64,000 nt of DNA from Bacteroidales bacterium (GCA_024401395.1 JAKSLD010000011.1:47035-111034), one strand, 5' to 3'. Shown: positions 27,800 to 37,711, numbered from the stretch's first letter. Numbers and translations: made by a program. Notes: generated from the sequence alone by a model not told the origin.

Positions 27800-28108
27800 A
27801 TGAAAAAAATCAAGATAACAGTAATGCGAAAGGCCTGCTATACGGATTTGATGGAGAGATATGAGAATCCGATAGAGCATGCCTGTGATATGCGAGAAGG
27901 TCAAGTGTTTATTGCAGATGGCTGGGAGCGACCAGAAGGGATGTGCCTCAGTGCGTGGGAAAGCATGTCGCCATTTGTGATGACCTTGGCGCATGGAGGC
28001 GGAAATTTCTATGATGGGTGGATGAAGAACCCAAAATCGGCTATGATATCATGCAATGACGGGTTCAGACCAGTCAGTTTTCTGATAGAAGTGATAGAGC
28101 AGTTGTAG
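27800..28108 (+). CDS. TIGR04076 family protein
   Basis: 102 residues. The pattern KKIKITVMRKACY, GMCLSAWESMSPFVMTLAHGG, then CNDGFRPVSFLIEVIE matches the TIGR04076 family. Conserved Cys and the GG turn suggest metal or cofactor binding, but no function is established to my knowledge. It is a single gene between the esterase and murI. Confidence 0.75.
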   Translation: MKKIKITVMRKACYTDLMERYENPIEHACDMREGQVFIADGWERPEGMCLSAWESMSPFVMTLAHGGGNFYDGWMKNPKSAMISCNDGFRPVSFLIEVIEQL

Positions 28109-28174
28109 GTTTTTTATCCGTAATAATATAATAAGGCTGGGTCTCTGTTCAGGGATTCAGCTTTTTTATGGCGA

Positions 28175-28999
28175 TTATATTATCTGCTGTACGTCAAGGT
28201 CGCCCTGGAAGAATACCTTAGCGGTGAACTTGAATTTATGAGGGTTTTCTGTTGTCAAGAAACGTACAGAGCCACCACGAGTCAGGCGACACTCCATTTC
28301 CGGGTGGCGGAACAGATAATTCTCGAGACTCTTAGCCACGATATCGCCTTGGCATATTACCCTGACATTCTTTGGAAGACAGTTCTGGATTTTAGGAAGG
28401 AGCAGAGGGTAGTGAGTGCAGGCAAGGATTATGACATCGATCTGGTCGGACTGAGACATCAAGGCATCACAATACTTCTTTACGAAATAATCGGCACCAG
28501 AATCCATATATTCGCTATTCTCCACCAAAGGGACCCACATAGGGCAAGCCTGCTGGTGGACAGTAATATCCGGGCGAAGTTTCTGGAGCTCCATAGGGTA
28601 GCTGAGGCTATCTACGGTACCCTGAGTAGCGAAAACCCCCACGTGACCAGTTTTGGTATATTCCCCGATAGCCTCGACACTAGGACGGATGACACCCAAT
28701 ACGCGGCGAGAAGCATCAATGGTGGGAAGGTCGTTCTGCTGGATAGTACGGAGAGCCTTAGCCGAAGCCGTATTACAAGCGATGATAGCCAGAGGAGAAT
28801 TGAACAAGAACAATTTGTTGACGCACTCCAAGGTATATTGGTATACGACATCAAAAGAGCGGGTACCATAAGGGTTACGAGCGTTATCGCCCAGATAGAC
28901 ATAATCATACTGAGGGAGGAGTTTTCGCACGCTCTCCATGATAGTCAGGCCGCCATAGCCTGAATCAAAAAACGCCAAAGGTCCGCACACGTTGCTCAT
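28175..28999 (-). CDS. murI: Glutamate racemase
   Basis: 274 residues. Converts L- to D-glutamate for peptidoglycan. Both catalytic Cys motifs are present: IACNTASAKAL and ILACTHYPLLLP. The N-terminal FFDSGYGGLTIME and LGDNARNPYGTR are typical. It overlaps the preceding gamma carbonic anhydrase gene by 4 bases and forms a minus-strand unit with it and udk. Confidence 0.95.
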   Translation of the reverse strand: MSNVCGPLAFFDSGYGGLTIMESVRKLLPQYDYVYLGDNARNPYGTRSFDVVYQYTLECVNKLFLFNSPLAIIACNTASAKALRTIQQNDLPTIDASRRVLGVIRPSVEAIGEYTKTGHVGVFATQGTVDSLSYPMELQKLRPDITVHQQACPMWVPLVENSEYMDSGADYFVKKYCDALMSQSDQIDVIILACTHYPLLLPKIQNCLPKNVRVICQGDIVAKSLENYLFRHPEMECRLTRGGSVRFLTTENPHKFKFTAKVFFQGDLDVQQII

Positions 29000-29508
29000 T
29001 TGTACCAGGTAGTATAGAACTGATAATTAGAAGCGTATTGTTCTATAGAAGAAGGGTGGACATCAGTAGGGAGGTCCTTGACCTTCTTAGCAGGGACGCC
29101 AGCATATATAGCATTAGGCTCCAGATGCTGGTTGGCCAGAACCAAAGCACCAGCGGCTATGATAGTATTGCTCTCAATCTCGGCATTATCGAGGATAGTA
29201 GCCCCCATACCCACCAAGACCTTATCGTGGATGATAGCCCCGTGGATAGTAGCATTATGCCCCACAGTCACCTCGTCGCCCAAGATAGCCTGACTCTTGT
29301 TGAAAGTAGCGTGGATAACGGCATTATCCTGAACATTAGAATTTCTGCCGATGCGGATAGCACCTACATCGCCGCGAAGGACGGCACCATACCAGATGCT
29401 AGCGCCTTCGGCAATCTCTACGTCGCCGATAATGACAGCAGTCTCAGCGAGAAAAGTATTCTCGTGGACTTTAGGAGTAAATCCTCTAAGGGGTTTAATT
29501 ATAGCCAT
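28996..29508 (-). CDS. Gamma-type carbonic anhydrase-like hexapeptide protein
   Basis: 170 residues. Left-handed beta helix with hexapeptide repeats (ASIWYGAVLRGDVGAIRIG and following). The zinc-ligand histidines are present in NAVIHATF, TVGHNATIHG. It resembles the YrdA/PaaY branch, whose members may or may not hydrate CO2. Its stop overlaps the murI start, and its start lies 5 bases after the udk stop. Confidence 0.9.
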   Translation of the reverse strand: MAIIKPLRGFTPKVHENTFLAETAVIIGDVEIAEGASIWYGAVLRGDVGAIRIGRNSNVQDNAVIHATFNKSQAILGDEVTVGHNATIHGAIIHDKVLVGMGATILDNAEIESNTIIAAGALVLANQHLEPNAIYAGVPAKKVKDLPTDVHPSSIEQYASNYQFYTTWYK

Positions 29509-29513
29509 AATGA

Positions 29514-30125
29514 TTATGCAGGAAGGTGAGCGTTGATATATTTAGCCATCACGTCGATAGCCACCTCGTTCATGCCACCTTGAGGTACGATGATGTCGGC
29601 AAATCGTTTGGTAGGCTCTACAAACTGGATATGGCTAGGCTTGACAGTCTTAGCGTATCGGTCGAGAGTCATCTGAGCATCGCGGCCACGTTCGGTAATG
29701 TCACGTTGTATGACACGAGCGAGTCGGTCATCGTCATCTGCATCTACATACACCTTGATATCTATTTCATTGCGGAGTTCCTCATTGCACAATATCAAGA
29801 TACCCTCGACGATAACCACCTCGGTAGGGTGAACCTCCACCGTTTCGGGCAGGCGGGAGCAAGTGATATAGCTATATGTAGGCTGTTGGATAGTCTTGCC
29901 AGCGCGAAGATCGCGGACATGCTGAGCGAGGAGAGAGAACTCTATTGAATCAGGATGGTCGAAATTCTTCTTGCGGCGCTCCTCCAGAGGGAGGTGAGAG
30001 CTATCGTAGTAATAAGCATCCTGAGGTATCACGCTCACGCGGCCTTCGCCCAGCCGCGAAACTATTTGGCGCACAACGGTTGACTTTCCAGAACCGGTGC
30101 CTCCTGCTATTCCTATAATCAACAT
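29514..30125 (-). CDS. udk: Uridine kinase
   Basis: 203 residues. The P-loop GGTGSGKSTVV is near the N-terminus, followed by QDAYYYD and FDHPDSIEF, which are signature residues of uridine/cytidine kinase. It salvages pyrimidine nucleosides. First gene of the udk-gammaCA-murI unit. Confidence 0.93.
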   Translation of the reverse strand: MLIIGIAGGTGSGKSTVVRQIVSRLGEGRVSVIPQDAYYYDSSHLPLEERRKKNFDHPDSIEFSLLAQHVRDLRAGKTIQQPTYSYITCSRLPETVEVHPTEVVIVEGILILCNEELRNEIDIKVYVDADDDDRLARVIQRDITERGRDAQMTLDRYAKTVKPSHIQFVEPTKRFADIIVPQGGMNEVAIDVMAKYINAHLPA

Positions 30126-30139
30126 GACAATATAATTAC

Positions 30140-30147
30140 TATATTTG
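30140..30147 (+). promoter_or_regulatory. -7 box for the 30180 operon
   Basis: TATATTTG, a full match to TAnnTTTG, 33 bases before the ATG at 30180. It favours that start over the in-frame ATG at 30150, which would sit at or before the transcription start. Confidence 0.5.
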
Positions 30148-30179
30148 CAATGACAAACTTACGCAAAAAACCAATACAG

Positions 30180-30479
30180 ATGATAAAGCATATCGTACTA
30201 TTTAAGATGAAAGAGGATATCGAGGCTGCAGAACTTCAGAGCAAGCTCGTCGCTATCCGCCAAGCGTTGTTGAATCTCAAGAATGAGGTGCCATCCCTCA
30301 AGTCGATAGAGGTAGGTATCAACTGTAACCCAAATGAGAAGTTCCATCTCTCGCTCATCTCTACGCATGACGACATGGAAGGGTTGAAGGCATACGCTGT
30401 ACATCCAAAGCACGTTGCAGTTTCGCAAGACATCAGAGCGATACTGGCGGAGCGTGCTTGCAATGACTTTGAATTTTAA
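30180..30479 (+). CDS. Dabb-domain stress-responsive protein
   Basis: 99 residues from the ATG at 30180. MIKHIVLFKMKED and the distal HPKHVAVSQDI are characteristic of the dimeric alpha/beta barrel (Dabb) family. Members are small cytoplasmic proteins of uncertain role. First gene of the run leading to mutL. Confidence 0.85.
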   Translation: MIKHIVLFKMKEDIEAAELQSKLVAIRQALLNLKNEVPSLKSIEVGINCNPNEKFHLSLISTHDDMEGLKAYAVHPKHVAVSQDIRAILAERACNDFEF

Positions 30480-30507
30480 GAATCAGAACAGATAAGAATA
30501 CACGATA

Positions 30508-30837
30508 ATGGGATTATCTTTCTTCAAACTGCCAAAATATAAGGTTTTTGACTATCAGCCTCGTTTTTATGATCCTGACAAAGAGCGTTGGGAAGAGAAA
30601 AAACGAGCCCTTGGTATGGATTCTATTGAAAATTATAAGGAGAAAGACCCCAATGCCATACCTGAAGCCAATAAAGTTGGTCAGTTGGTGAGAAGCGGAG
30701 CTATGAGAGCGCGTCACGATCAGTTTCAGCAGAAGATGCAGAAACAGAAAAAGATCTCGAAGATGATAGTGACAGGTCTTGTGATAGTGTTGTCTGTTAT
30801 GGCATATTGTATACTAAAAACAGGTTCAGTCGGATAA
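30508..30837 (+). CDS. Small membrane protein upstream of mutL
   Basis: 109 residues. A charged cytoplasmic N-terminal part (FFKLPKYKVFDYQPRFYDP) has basic patches. A single C-terminal membrane helix follows (about residues 85-104, IVTGLVIVLSVMAYCIL). I do not recognise a characterised family. It sits 22 bases before mutL, with which it is probably cotranscribed. Confidence 0.75.
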   Translation: MGLSFFKLPKYKVFDYQPRFYDPDKERWEEKKRALGMDSIENYKEKDPNAIPEANKVGQLVRSGAMRARHDQFQQKMQKQKKISKMIVTGLVIVLSVMAYCILKTGSVG

Positions 30838-30859
30838 ATAACCCTTCGCGCGCATAGAG

Positions 30860-32845
30860 ATGAGTGAGAATAAAGGTAATGTCATCCGACAGCTACCCGA
30901 CTCGGTGGCGAATATTATTGCTGCCGGTGAGGTCGTACAGAATCCTGCTTCGGTATTGAAAGAACTTGTAGAGAACTCCATAGATGCCGGAGCTCGGGAA
31001 GTGCGTGTGGTATTGAAAGATGCTGGGCGCACGCTGATACAAGTCATAGATGATGGTTGTGGAATGAACGATATAGATGCCAGGTTGGCATTTGAGCGTC
31101 ATGCCACATCCAAGATACAAGAAGCGGCAGACCTGATGAGGCTACACACTATGGGATTCCGAGGGGAGGCGTTGGCATCCATAGCAGCTGTGGCGCATGT
31201 AGACCTTATTACACGCAGGGAGCAAGATGAACTTGGAATAAAGATAGAGATTGCGGGGTCGAAGCTTATTAATGAAGAGCCAGTGGTGGCACCCAAAGGC
31301 AGTCAGTTCTGCGTCAAGGATTTATTTTTCAATACGCCAGCGAGACGTAACTTTCTGAAGAAAGATTCTACAGAGTTGAAGAATCTAGAGACAGAATTCA
31401 TCCGCATTGCATTGGCTCACCCAGATGTAAGTCTGGCGTTGGTGCATAATTCGCAGACATTATATGATCTCAAGTCGGAAAATCTGAGAGCCAGAGTATC
31501 TGCCATAGCGGGAAAAGCTATGTCGAAGTACCTGTTGCCGATAGAGTGCGACAACGATATAGTGAAGTTGAGCGGTTTTGTAGGTACGACAGAAAGTGCA
31601 CGTAAGACAGCAGGTAACCAGTATTTCATTGTGAATAATCGTTTTATGAAGAGTTCGTATTTCCATAAGGCGATTATAGAAGCATATAGGAATATTATAC
31701 CAGCAGACCAGTCGCCTGCCTATTACGTATATATAGATGTAGATCCGCAGACTATAGATGTGAATGTACATCCGCAGAAGACAGAAATAAAATTTGAGAA
31801 CGACACCGAGGTCTGGAGAATACTGAATGCCACGGTAAGAGAATGTCTAGGCAAGAATAATATTATGCCTACGATAGATTTCGATGCTGGGAACAGCGTT
31901 CAGATAGATGTGGCTCCGAAGGGACTATATAATATGGATGCCATTACCGATCTATTAGGATTAGATCCAGGTAAGAGAGTAGATATTTACAATCCTTTTG
32001 AGAACGAAACCGACCCTAAGTATAAATCCACTCCTTTCACATACGACAGAGGAGAAGGTTGTACGAATCCGGTTCAGACATATACCAGTAAGCTCGGTCA
32101 AGGAGGGTCGACATCCGGGAAATATACATCAGGCTACCATTCAAGTATTCCGAAGCCAAGTACGAAGGGATGGGAAAGCCTGTATGAAGGGTTAGAGACA
32201 CAGAGAGAAGAGCCAGTTCAGCAGACATTAGAACTGAATATGTCAGCACTGGGCAGCGATATTGAATCTTCGGTACTACAAGCAGAGAGATTCTATCAGT
32301 ACAAAGGCCGATATATAATCACGCAAGTGAAAAGCGGTCTTATGGTAATAGATCAGCACAGGGCACACGAGAGGATACAGTATGATTCCGTATGCAGTAT
32401 GGTTCAGAATGGGCATGCGGCATCACAGCAGTTAATGTTTCCTGAAGTAATACCAGTGGGAGCAGAAGATGCCTGTGTGGTAGAAGAACTCACAGCAGAA
32501 CTGATGCAAGTAGGACTGGAAGTCGTGTATGAAGCAGAGAATGGTACACTTAAGATAAACGCCATACCAGCAGTATTTGAGGTAGAGCAGGCACGATCTT
32601 TTATAGAGCAGTTGGTATTTGACTGCAGGAACGGAGAGGTGAACATAGAAGCCGGAGTTCAGGAGTATGTCTGTAAGGCGATAGCTGCTCAATCGGCTAT
32701 ACCATACGGCCGGGTACTCACTACAGATGAGATGTCATCGATATATGACAGATTATTCTCTTCGGCATCACCAGCCATAACACCAAGGGGGAAACGAGTG
32801 TTTGCCCTATTGGATGATAATACATTAAATAGTATGTTTGCATAA
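30860..32845 (+). CDS. mutL: DNA mismatch repair protein MutL
   Basis: 661 residues. GHKL ATPase motifs are intact: ELVENSIDAGA, DDGCGMN, FERHATSKI, TMGFRGEALASI. The C-terminal dimerisation domain carries VIDQHRAHERIQYD, near the endonuclease motif DQHAx2Ex4E but with Asp at the last position. A flexible linker of about 110 residues (370-470) separates the domains. Confidence 0.96.
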   Translation: MSENKGNVIRQLPDSVANIIAAGEVVQNPASVLKELVENSIDAGAREVRVVLKDAGRTLIQVIDDGCGMNDIDARLAFERHATSKIQEAADLMRLHTMGFRGEALASIAAVAHVDLITRREQDELGIKIEIAGSKLINEEPVVAPKGSQFCVKDLFFNTPARRNFLKKDSTELKNLETEFIRIALAHPDVSLALVHNSQTLYDLKSENLRARVSAIAGKAMSKYLLPIECDNDIVKLSGFVGTTESARKTAGNQYFIVNNRFMKSSYFHKAIIEAYRNIIPADQSPAYYVYIDVDPQTIDVNVHPQKTEIKFENDTEVWRILNATVRECLGKNNIMPTIDFDAGNSVQIDVAPKGLYNMDAITDLLGLDPGKRVDIYNPFENETDPKYKSTPFTYDRGEGCTNPVQTYTSKLGQGGSTSGKYTSGYHSSIPKPSTKGWESLYEGLETQREEPVQQTLELNMSALGSDIESSVLQAERFYQYKGRYIITQVKSGLMVIDQHRAHERIQYDSVCSMVQNGHAASQQLMFPEVIPVGAEDACVVEELTAELMQVGLEVVYEAENGTLKINAIPAVFEVEQARSFIEQLVFDCRNGEVNIEAGVQEYVCKAIAAQSAIPYGRVLTTDEMSSIYDRLFSSASPAITPRGKRVFALLDDNTLNSMFA

Positions 32846-32860
32846 AATTCAATACATATT

Positions 32861-33646
32861 ATGCCACCAATTTCAGCAGCATCGAAGAACATCATAATCA
32901 TAAATGCGTTGGCATTTATGGCAGCTATGCTATTGACGAAGTTTGACATCAATAGTACATTTGGATTGCACTATTGGGCATCGTCGGAATTCAATATATG
33001 GCAGTTGCTGACATTTATGTTCCTTCACGCGAATATTTCGCATCTGTTTTTCAATATGTTTGCCGTTTATATGTTCGGTGCACCTATCGAGCAATATTTC
33101 GGTACGCAGAGATACCTGATATATTATCTGGTAACAGGCATTGGGGCTGGATTGGTGCAAGAAGTGGCACTCTTTTTTGAGGTAGAGCCATTCATCAAGG
33201 CAGTGAATGCCTGTATGTCTGATTTGACACCAGACACTCTTCAAGCGTTTTTCATGAAGTTTGGTGCTCCGAGTCACAAATGTGAGATACTCATCAACGA
33301 ATTCTATAATCAGGCGAGTGGAATGACCATGGCAGATGCCGCACCTATGGCAAGGCAGTTGCTGATTAACTATCAAGAGGCATATATTGACAGTTTTGTA
33401 ACTATAGGAGCATCGGGAGCTGTATTCGGATTACTGTTGGCATTCGGTATGTTATATCCAAATGCCAGGGTATTTGTATTCTTCCTGATACCAATGAAAG
33501 CGAAATATTTCGTTGTATTGTATGGAGCATTGGAGCTGTTTGCCGGTCTTGGAGTAGGGTTCAGAGCTGACAATGTGGCACACTGGGCGCACTTAGGCGG
33601 TATGCTGTTCGGTATATTCCTGATTCTTAAATGGAGAAGAGAATGA
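32861..33646 (+). CDS. Rhomboid family intramembrane serine protease (1)
   Basis: 261 residues, six or seven membrane helices. The catalytic Ser is in TIGASGAVFGLL and the His in VAHWAHLGGML. The first luminal loop has the family HANISHLFFNM. A hydrophilic loop of about 70 residues lies between helices 3 and 4. It overlaps the second rhomboid gene by 16 bases. Confidence 0.92.
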   Translation: MPPISAASKNIIIINALAFMAAMLLTKFDINSTFGLHYWASSEFNIWQLLTFMFLHANISHLFFNMFAVYMFGAPIEQYFGTQRYLIYYLVTGIGAGLVQEVALFFEVEPFIKAVNACMSDLTPDTLQAFFMKFGAPSHKCEILINEFYNQASGMTMADAAPMARQLLINYQEAYIDSFVTIGASGAVFGLLLAFGMLYPNARVFVFFLIPMKAKYFVVLYGALELFAGLGVGFRADNVAHWAHLGGMLFGIFLILKWRRE

Positions 33647-34482
33647 AGCAATCGTTGTGGAATAAGTTTACTGAAGACAAGGTAATGATGTTGATTTTTA
33701 TCAATATCACGGTCTTTGTATTGGTGCGACTGATGGATTTCTTAGCCATGATGGGAATAATGCCTTATCAATGGGTATTAGGATTATTGTGGTTGCCATC
33801 GTCAGATTTATTTGTCACAGTGACTACCAGACCTTGGACAGTAGTGACATATATGTTCACGCATTATGACTTTATCCATATCATATTTAATCTCATAGCG
33901 CTGTATTGGTTCGGGAAACTTATGGCATACCTGATAGGGGAGCACCTTGTAGTAAGAACCTATATTATAGGAGGTATTGCTGGTGCTGTGGCATATTTCA
34001 TCACGCCATCAGTTATTTTGCCAGTGAGCAGTCCGATGTTAGGCGCATCTGCTTCAGTGATGGCGATAATACTTTGCGTTGCAGTTATGAAACCATCATA
34101 CAGAGTGAGGCTAGTATTATTGGGAGAGATAAAGTTAGGTTTGCTAGCCGCTGCGTATGTGCTGATAGACATACTTAGTATTCCAGGGATGACCAATGTC
34201 GGTGGTCATATAGCTCATGTAGGAGGTGCTGTAGCAGGTTTGGTATTGGCATTGATATGGAAAAATGGAGGAGTGCCAGCGGCAGGAAAGAGTCTGTTCG
34301 GGAAGAAGAGTCATCTGAAAGTAGTAAGGGGAGGTATGGCAGATTCAGATATGGAGTGGAACAGGCAGAAGATAAATAAGATAGCCGAGATAGACAGGAT
34401 TCTCGATAAGATTAAGGCATCGGGGTATGACAGCTTGACAGAAGCCGAAAGGCAAACACTGTTAAATGAGTCAAAGAAATGA
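33631..34482 (+). CDS. Rhomboid family intramembrane serine protease (2)
   Basis: 283 residues. The catalytic Ser is in MLGASASVMAII and the His in GGHIAHVGGA. A soluble C-terminal tail of about 75 residues has a linker and a charged helical end (EIDRILDKIKASGYDSLTEA) that resembles the tail of other Bacteroidota rhomboids. Both tandem copies look active. Confidence 0.92.
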   Translation: MEKRMKQSLWNKFTEDKVMMLIFINITVFVLVRLMDFLAMMGIMPYQWVLGLLWLPSSDLFVTVTTRPWTVVTYMFTHYDFIHIIFNLIALYWFGKLMAYLIGEHLVVRTYIIGGIAGAVAYFITPSVILPVSSPMLGASASVMAIILCVAVMKPSYRVRLVLLGEIKLGLLAAAYVLIDILSIPGMTNVGGHIAHVGGAVAGLVLALIWKNGGVPAAGKSLFGKKSHLKVVRGGMADSDMEWNRQKINKIAEIDRILDKIKASGYDSLTEAERQTLLNESKK

Positions 34483-35549
34483 TAAAGCTGATTAGAATAT
34501 TATTCTTTCTGTTGGCGATAGTCATAGCATTGGCTACCTGTGGCAGCTATTTTTCGTCATATGTAGAGCCAGATAAACTCAGGACGTTGGTGCTTATTCA
34601 GTATGGGTTCCCATATATATGGCTACTGAATATAGTCGTCATTATTCTATATCTTATCTTCGGAAGAAGTTGGAGAATGGCTATACCAGTTGTAGCAGCT
34701 GTTGTTACCTTTGGCGGTGCCAGGTCGGTTTTCGCTATATCCGGGGACGCCGAAATATCTGCAGACAAGACAAGTATCAAGGTGTTGACATATAATGTGC
34801 ATTATATGTCACTCACAAAGCCGGATTCTATAGGACAATTCATAGAGGCACAAGATGCAGATATAGTATGTATGCAAGAGGCAGATGCCAATACCCAAAA
34901 GAAATTGAACAAATGGCTCGGGGCTTATCCGTATATATCAGTGCATAAGATTAAAAAGCCATCGGCTATGTCGGGAGATAAGCAATTATTATTGTCCAAG
35001 TATCCGTTGACAGTAAAAGAATTGGGTGGAGAATCAGAACCATATCTACAGTGTGTGGAAGTCGCTATAGGAGACAAGAAATTATCCATATTTAATTGTC
35101 ATTTAGCATCTATAGGATTGGTCAAGGATCAGATACAGATGTTCGATCCGTCACAATTGGCGCAATTACCTGAACAAGATAAGAGTAATGTGAAAAAACA
35201 GCTCAGCACTACTCGCAGTAAGATGACAGATGCCTATCACAGAAGGCAAGAGCAGGTGCAGACAATCATAAAATTGATAGATACAATAAAGACACCACTG
35301 TTGATTTGTGGAGATTTCAATGATACACCTATATCATATACCTATCAGATGGTGCGAAAGCAAGGTATGGAAGATTCCTTTATTGATGCAGGAAAAGGGT
35401 TAGGAAATACATACAACGGGGAATTGCCACCTATCCGTATAGATTATATATGGCACACGAAAGAATTGAAGAGTGTGAGATATAAAGAGTTGCGTGTACC
35501 TTATTCAGATCATTTCCCAGTCAGTGCAACTATAGAATTTCAGGATTAG
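34479..35549 (+). CDS. Endonuclease/exonuclease/phosphatase (EEP) family protein, membrane-anchored
   Basis: 356 residues. Three N-terminal membrane segments (about 5-90) precede an EEP domain with TYNVHYM, MQEADA, ICGDFNDTPISY and SDHFPVSA, i.e. the Asn, Glu, Asp-Asn and Asp-His set. The substrate may be a phosphodiester or phospholipid at the envelope. It overlaps the end of the minus-strand trmN6 by 4 bases, so no terminator fits between. Confidence 0.88.
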   Translation: MIKLIRILFFLLAIVIALATCGSYFSSYVEPDKLRTLVLIQYGFPYIWLLNIVVIILYLIFGRSWRMAIPVVAAVVTFGGARSVFAISGDAEISADKTSIKVLTYNVHYMSLTKPDSIGQFIEAQDADIVCMQEADANTQKKLNKWLGAYPYISVHKIKKPSAMSGDKQLLLSKYPLTVKELGGESEPYLQCVEVAIGDKKLSIFNCHLASIGLVKDQIQMFDPSQLAQLPEQDKSNVKKQLSTTRSKMTDAYHRRQEQVQTIIKLIDTIKTPLLICGDFNDTPISYTYQMVRKQGMEDSFIDAGKGLGNTYNGELPPIRIDYIWHTKELKSVRYKELRVPYSDHFPVSATIEFQD

Positions 35550-36304
35550 CAGCGCAGGTAGTAATCTTCTACCAATGCTTTGAATTCGTCTGTCTTTTGG
35601 GCAGGAGCCTTTTCTATTACCAGTTTATTTTCAGACAATGTTTTCTTAGAGCGTGAGTATTGGATTACTACACGCTTGGGAGCTTTTTGTTCGTTAGGAT
35701 AAATTCTTGTTATGCGGATTGGATACAGTCCCAATGATGAGCAGCAAGAAGAGAGTTCCTCCTCTGCGTAAGTAGGGATAATTACAACAAATTCTCCGTT
35801 ATCGGACAGAAGCCTTTCGGCAGATAGAGCCAAATCATTAAAAGTAAGGCTTAAGGCATGTCGGGCGAGAGTGCGTTTGTCGTCTGGGCACGTCAGGGTA
35901 CCATTATAGAAAGGAGGATTGCATAGGATGAGGTCATATTTCTCATCGGGATAAAAATCCTGTATACCAGTTTGGATGACGTTTAGGCGAGAAGCGAATT
36001 TAGAGCGATTGAAGTTCTCCTCTGCCTGCATAGCACTATCAGGGTCAATTTCTACTGCTGTAATTATTGCCAGAGGCAGGCGCTGAGCAGCTATGAGAGA
36101 TACTAGACCAGTACCTGTTCCTATATCCAGAACCCTTCCTGGGTACTCTCTGCTCTCTGTGTAGTCTATGGGAAGGTTAAGGTTGCTCGCAAAAAAATTA
36201 ATATCAGCAAGGACACCAAGCAAAACGCCATCGGTTCCAACCTTCATAGCGCACCTATCCTGATAGACAATAAACTGCTTGAATTCGAAGTAGGGGTTAG
36301 CCAT
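35546..36304 (-). CDS. trmN6: tRNA1(Val) (adenine-N6)-methyltransferase
   Basis: 252 residues from the ATG at 36304. SAM-dependent enzyme with MKVGTDGVLLG, the SAM loop VLDIGTGTGLVSL and the catalytic NPPF motif in LILCNPPFYNG. The segment between LLG and VLDIG is about 28 residues against about 11 in E. coli YfiC. The extra part includes DNA resembling the dispersed TTGCTCGCA repeat. The gene follows TIGR02757 by one base. Confidence 0.88.
   Translation of the reverse strand: MANPYFEFKQFIVYQDRCAMKVGTDGVLLGVLADINFFASNLNLPIDYTESREYPGRVLDIGTGTGLVSLIAAQRLPLAIITAVEIDPDSAMQAEENFNRSKFASRLNVIQTGIQDFYPDEKYDLILCNPPFYNGTLTCPDDKRTLARHALSLTFNDLALSAERLLSDNGEFVVIIPTYAEEELSSCCSSLGLYPIRITRIYPNEQKAPKRVVIQYSRSKKTLSENKLVIEKAPAQKTDEFKALVEDYYLRC
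36178..36197 (+). repeat. Dispersed word within trmN6
   Basis: The plus strand has AAGGTTGCTCGCA followed by an A run, matching the island-flanking repeat up to the last base before its T run. It lies in an in-frame insertion of trmN6. Confidence 0.5.
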
Positions 36305-36305
36305 A

Positions 36306-37061
36306 TCACTCCTCCATATCCATACTGAACAGAGCAAAATCGAAAGCTACAGGATCGTCGGGGCGGAAAGCCTTCAAACGTTCTGTGATAGCAGAGGCCG
36401 TGCGCCAATCCTTGCCATTGCGCTCTATTAGATTAAGTTTCAAAGCAATATTACCTACGTGAACATCCAGAGGGAGGATGAGGTTGCTAGCCGACAAGCC
36501 CCTCCAAAGACCGAAATCTACTCCCTTTTCATTTGATCTGACCATCCAACGAAGAAACATACATACTCTTTTTGCGGCAGATTTGGTCGGATTGGCTATA
36601 TGTTTCTGAGCGTGTTGGTCCAAATAAGGAAGCATAGCATCACGCAGGCGCAAGATAGGTTGCTGAAGAGAAGTATCATTGGGTCTCCATTGCATAAGGG
36701 GTTCCATACCACCCATATCATTATATATATGCTGGAGGGCTCGGACGAAACAAGGTAGGTCCTCTTTCTGGAAAGTGCGGTAGACGAACGAGTTGAGACT
36801 ATCAATCTCTTTCGGAGAAGCGTTGCGGACAAAATCGGCAGGGGCATTATCCAGTCGTGACATCATTTCATTAGCTGACTTAAGGATAGCCTTGCGGTTG
36901 CCCCAAGCGATAGTAGATGCCAATAGTCCTGCTATTTCAATATCCTCTTTTTTAGAAAAACGGTGAGGAATGCTTATGGGGTCGTGTTCAATGAAGTCGG
37001 GTCGCTCATATTGCTCGACTTTCGCATCCAATATCTCTTTAAGATTATAGGGAGACATCAT
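36306..37061 (-). CDS. TIGR02757 family protein
   Basis: 251 residues. The family pattern is seen in [21 protein letters not shown] and [16 protein letters not shown]. It is a conserved Bacteroidota and epsilonproteobacteria protein of unknown function, all-alpha, possibly related to HhH-type DNA glycosylases. It overlaps the ABC ATPase gene by 4 bases. Confidence 0.85.
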   Translation of the reverse strand: MMSPYNLKEILDAKVEQYERPDFIEHDPISIPHRFSKKEDIEIAGLLASTIAWGNRKAILKSANEMMSRLDNAPADFVRNASPKEIDSLNSFVYRTFQKEDLPCFVRALQHIYNDMGGMEPLMQWRPNDTSLQQPILRLRDAMLPYLDQHAQKHIANPTKSAAKRVCMFLRWMVRSNEKGVDFGLWRGLSASNLILPLDVHVGNIALKLNLIERNGKDWRTASAITERLKAFRPDDPVAFDFALFSMDMEE

Positions 37062-37711
37062 TGTTCAATTAATCCGTCCTTAATCTTTATCATTCTGTCG
37101 CAACAAGCAGCCATCTGCATATCGTGGGTTACGATTACGAAAGTCTGTCCGTATTTATCGCGAAGAGAGAAGAAAAGTTCCTGTAATTCGCGAGCGTTAT
37201 GCGAATCGAGATTGCCAGAAGGTTCGTCGGCGAATACAACGCTAGGGTTACAAGCCAAGGCACGAGCGATGGCAACACGTTGCTTTTCACCGCCAGACAA
37301 TTCCGAAGGTTTATGGTCCAGACGGCTATCCAACTTAAGGAACGACAGCAGTTCGCGAGCCCTCTCTTCAGCCTCTTTGTCGGATTTGTTACCGATCTGA
37401 CAAGGGAGCATCACATTCTCCAGGGCTGTGAACTCAGGTAAAAGTTGGTGGAACTGGAATACGAAACCAATATGCTTATTGCGGAAAGTAGACATTGCAC
37501 CTTCAGACAAAGTAGAGACATCCTGTCCTGCAATCTTTACCGTACCCATAGAAGGGCGGTCTAGCGTGCCAAGAATCTGTAATAGTGTAGTCTTACCGGC
37601 TCCGCTTTGACCAATAATCGCTACGACCTCACGTTCGCGTATATGTAGGTCGATGCCTTTGAGAACCTCAAGACTACCGAAACTCTTATGTATATTCTCT
37701 GCTATTACCAT
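37058..37711 (-). CDS. LolD-like ABC transporter ATPase
   Basis: 217 residues. Walker [11 protein letters not shown], signature [15 protein letters not shown], Walker [13 protein letters not shown] and the H-loop VTHDMQM are intact. It belongs to the LolD/MacB/FtsE class, which works with MacB-type permeases in lipoprotein release. No permease is adjacent here. Its start overlaps the stop of the preceding thioredoxin gene by one base. Confidence 0.9.
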   Translation of the reverse strand: MVIAENIHKSFGSLEVLKGIDLHIREREVVAIIGQSGAGKTTLLQILGTLDRPSMGTVKIAGQDVSTLSEGAMSTFRNKHIGFVFQFHQLLPEFTALENVMLPCQIGNKSDKEAEERARELLSFLKLDSRLDHKPSELSGGEKQRVAIARALACNPSVVFADEPSGNLDSHNARELQELFFSLRDKYGQTFVIVTHDMQMAACCDRMIKIKDGLIEQ

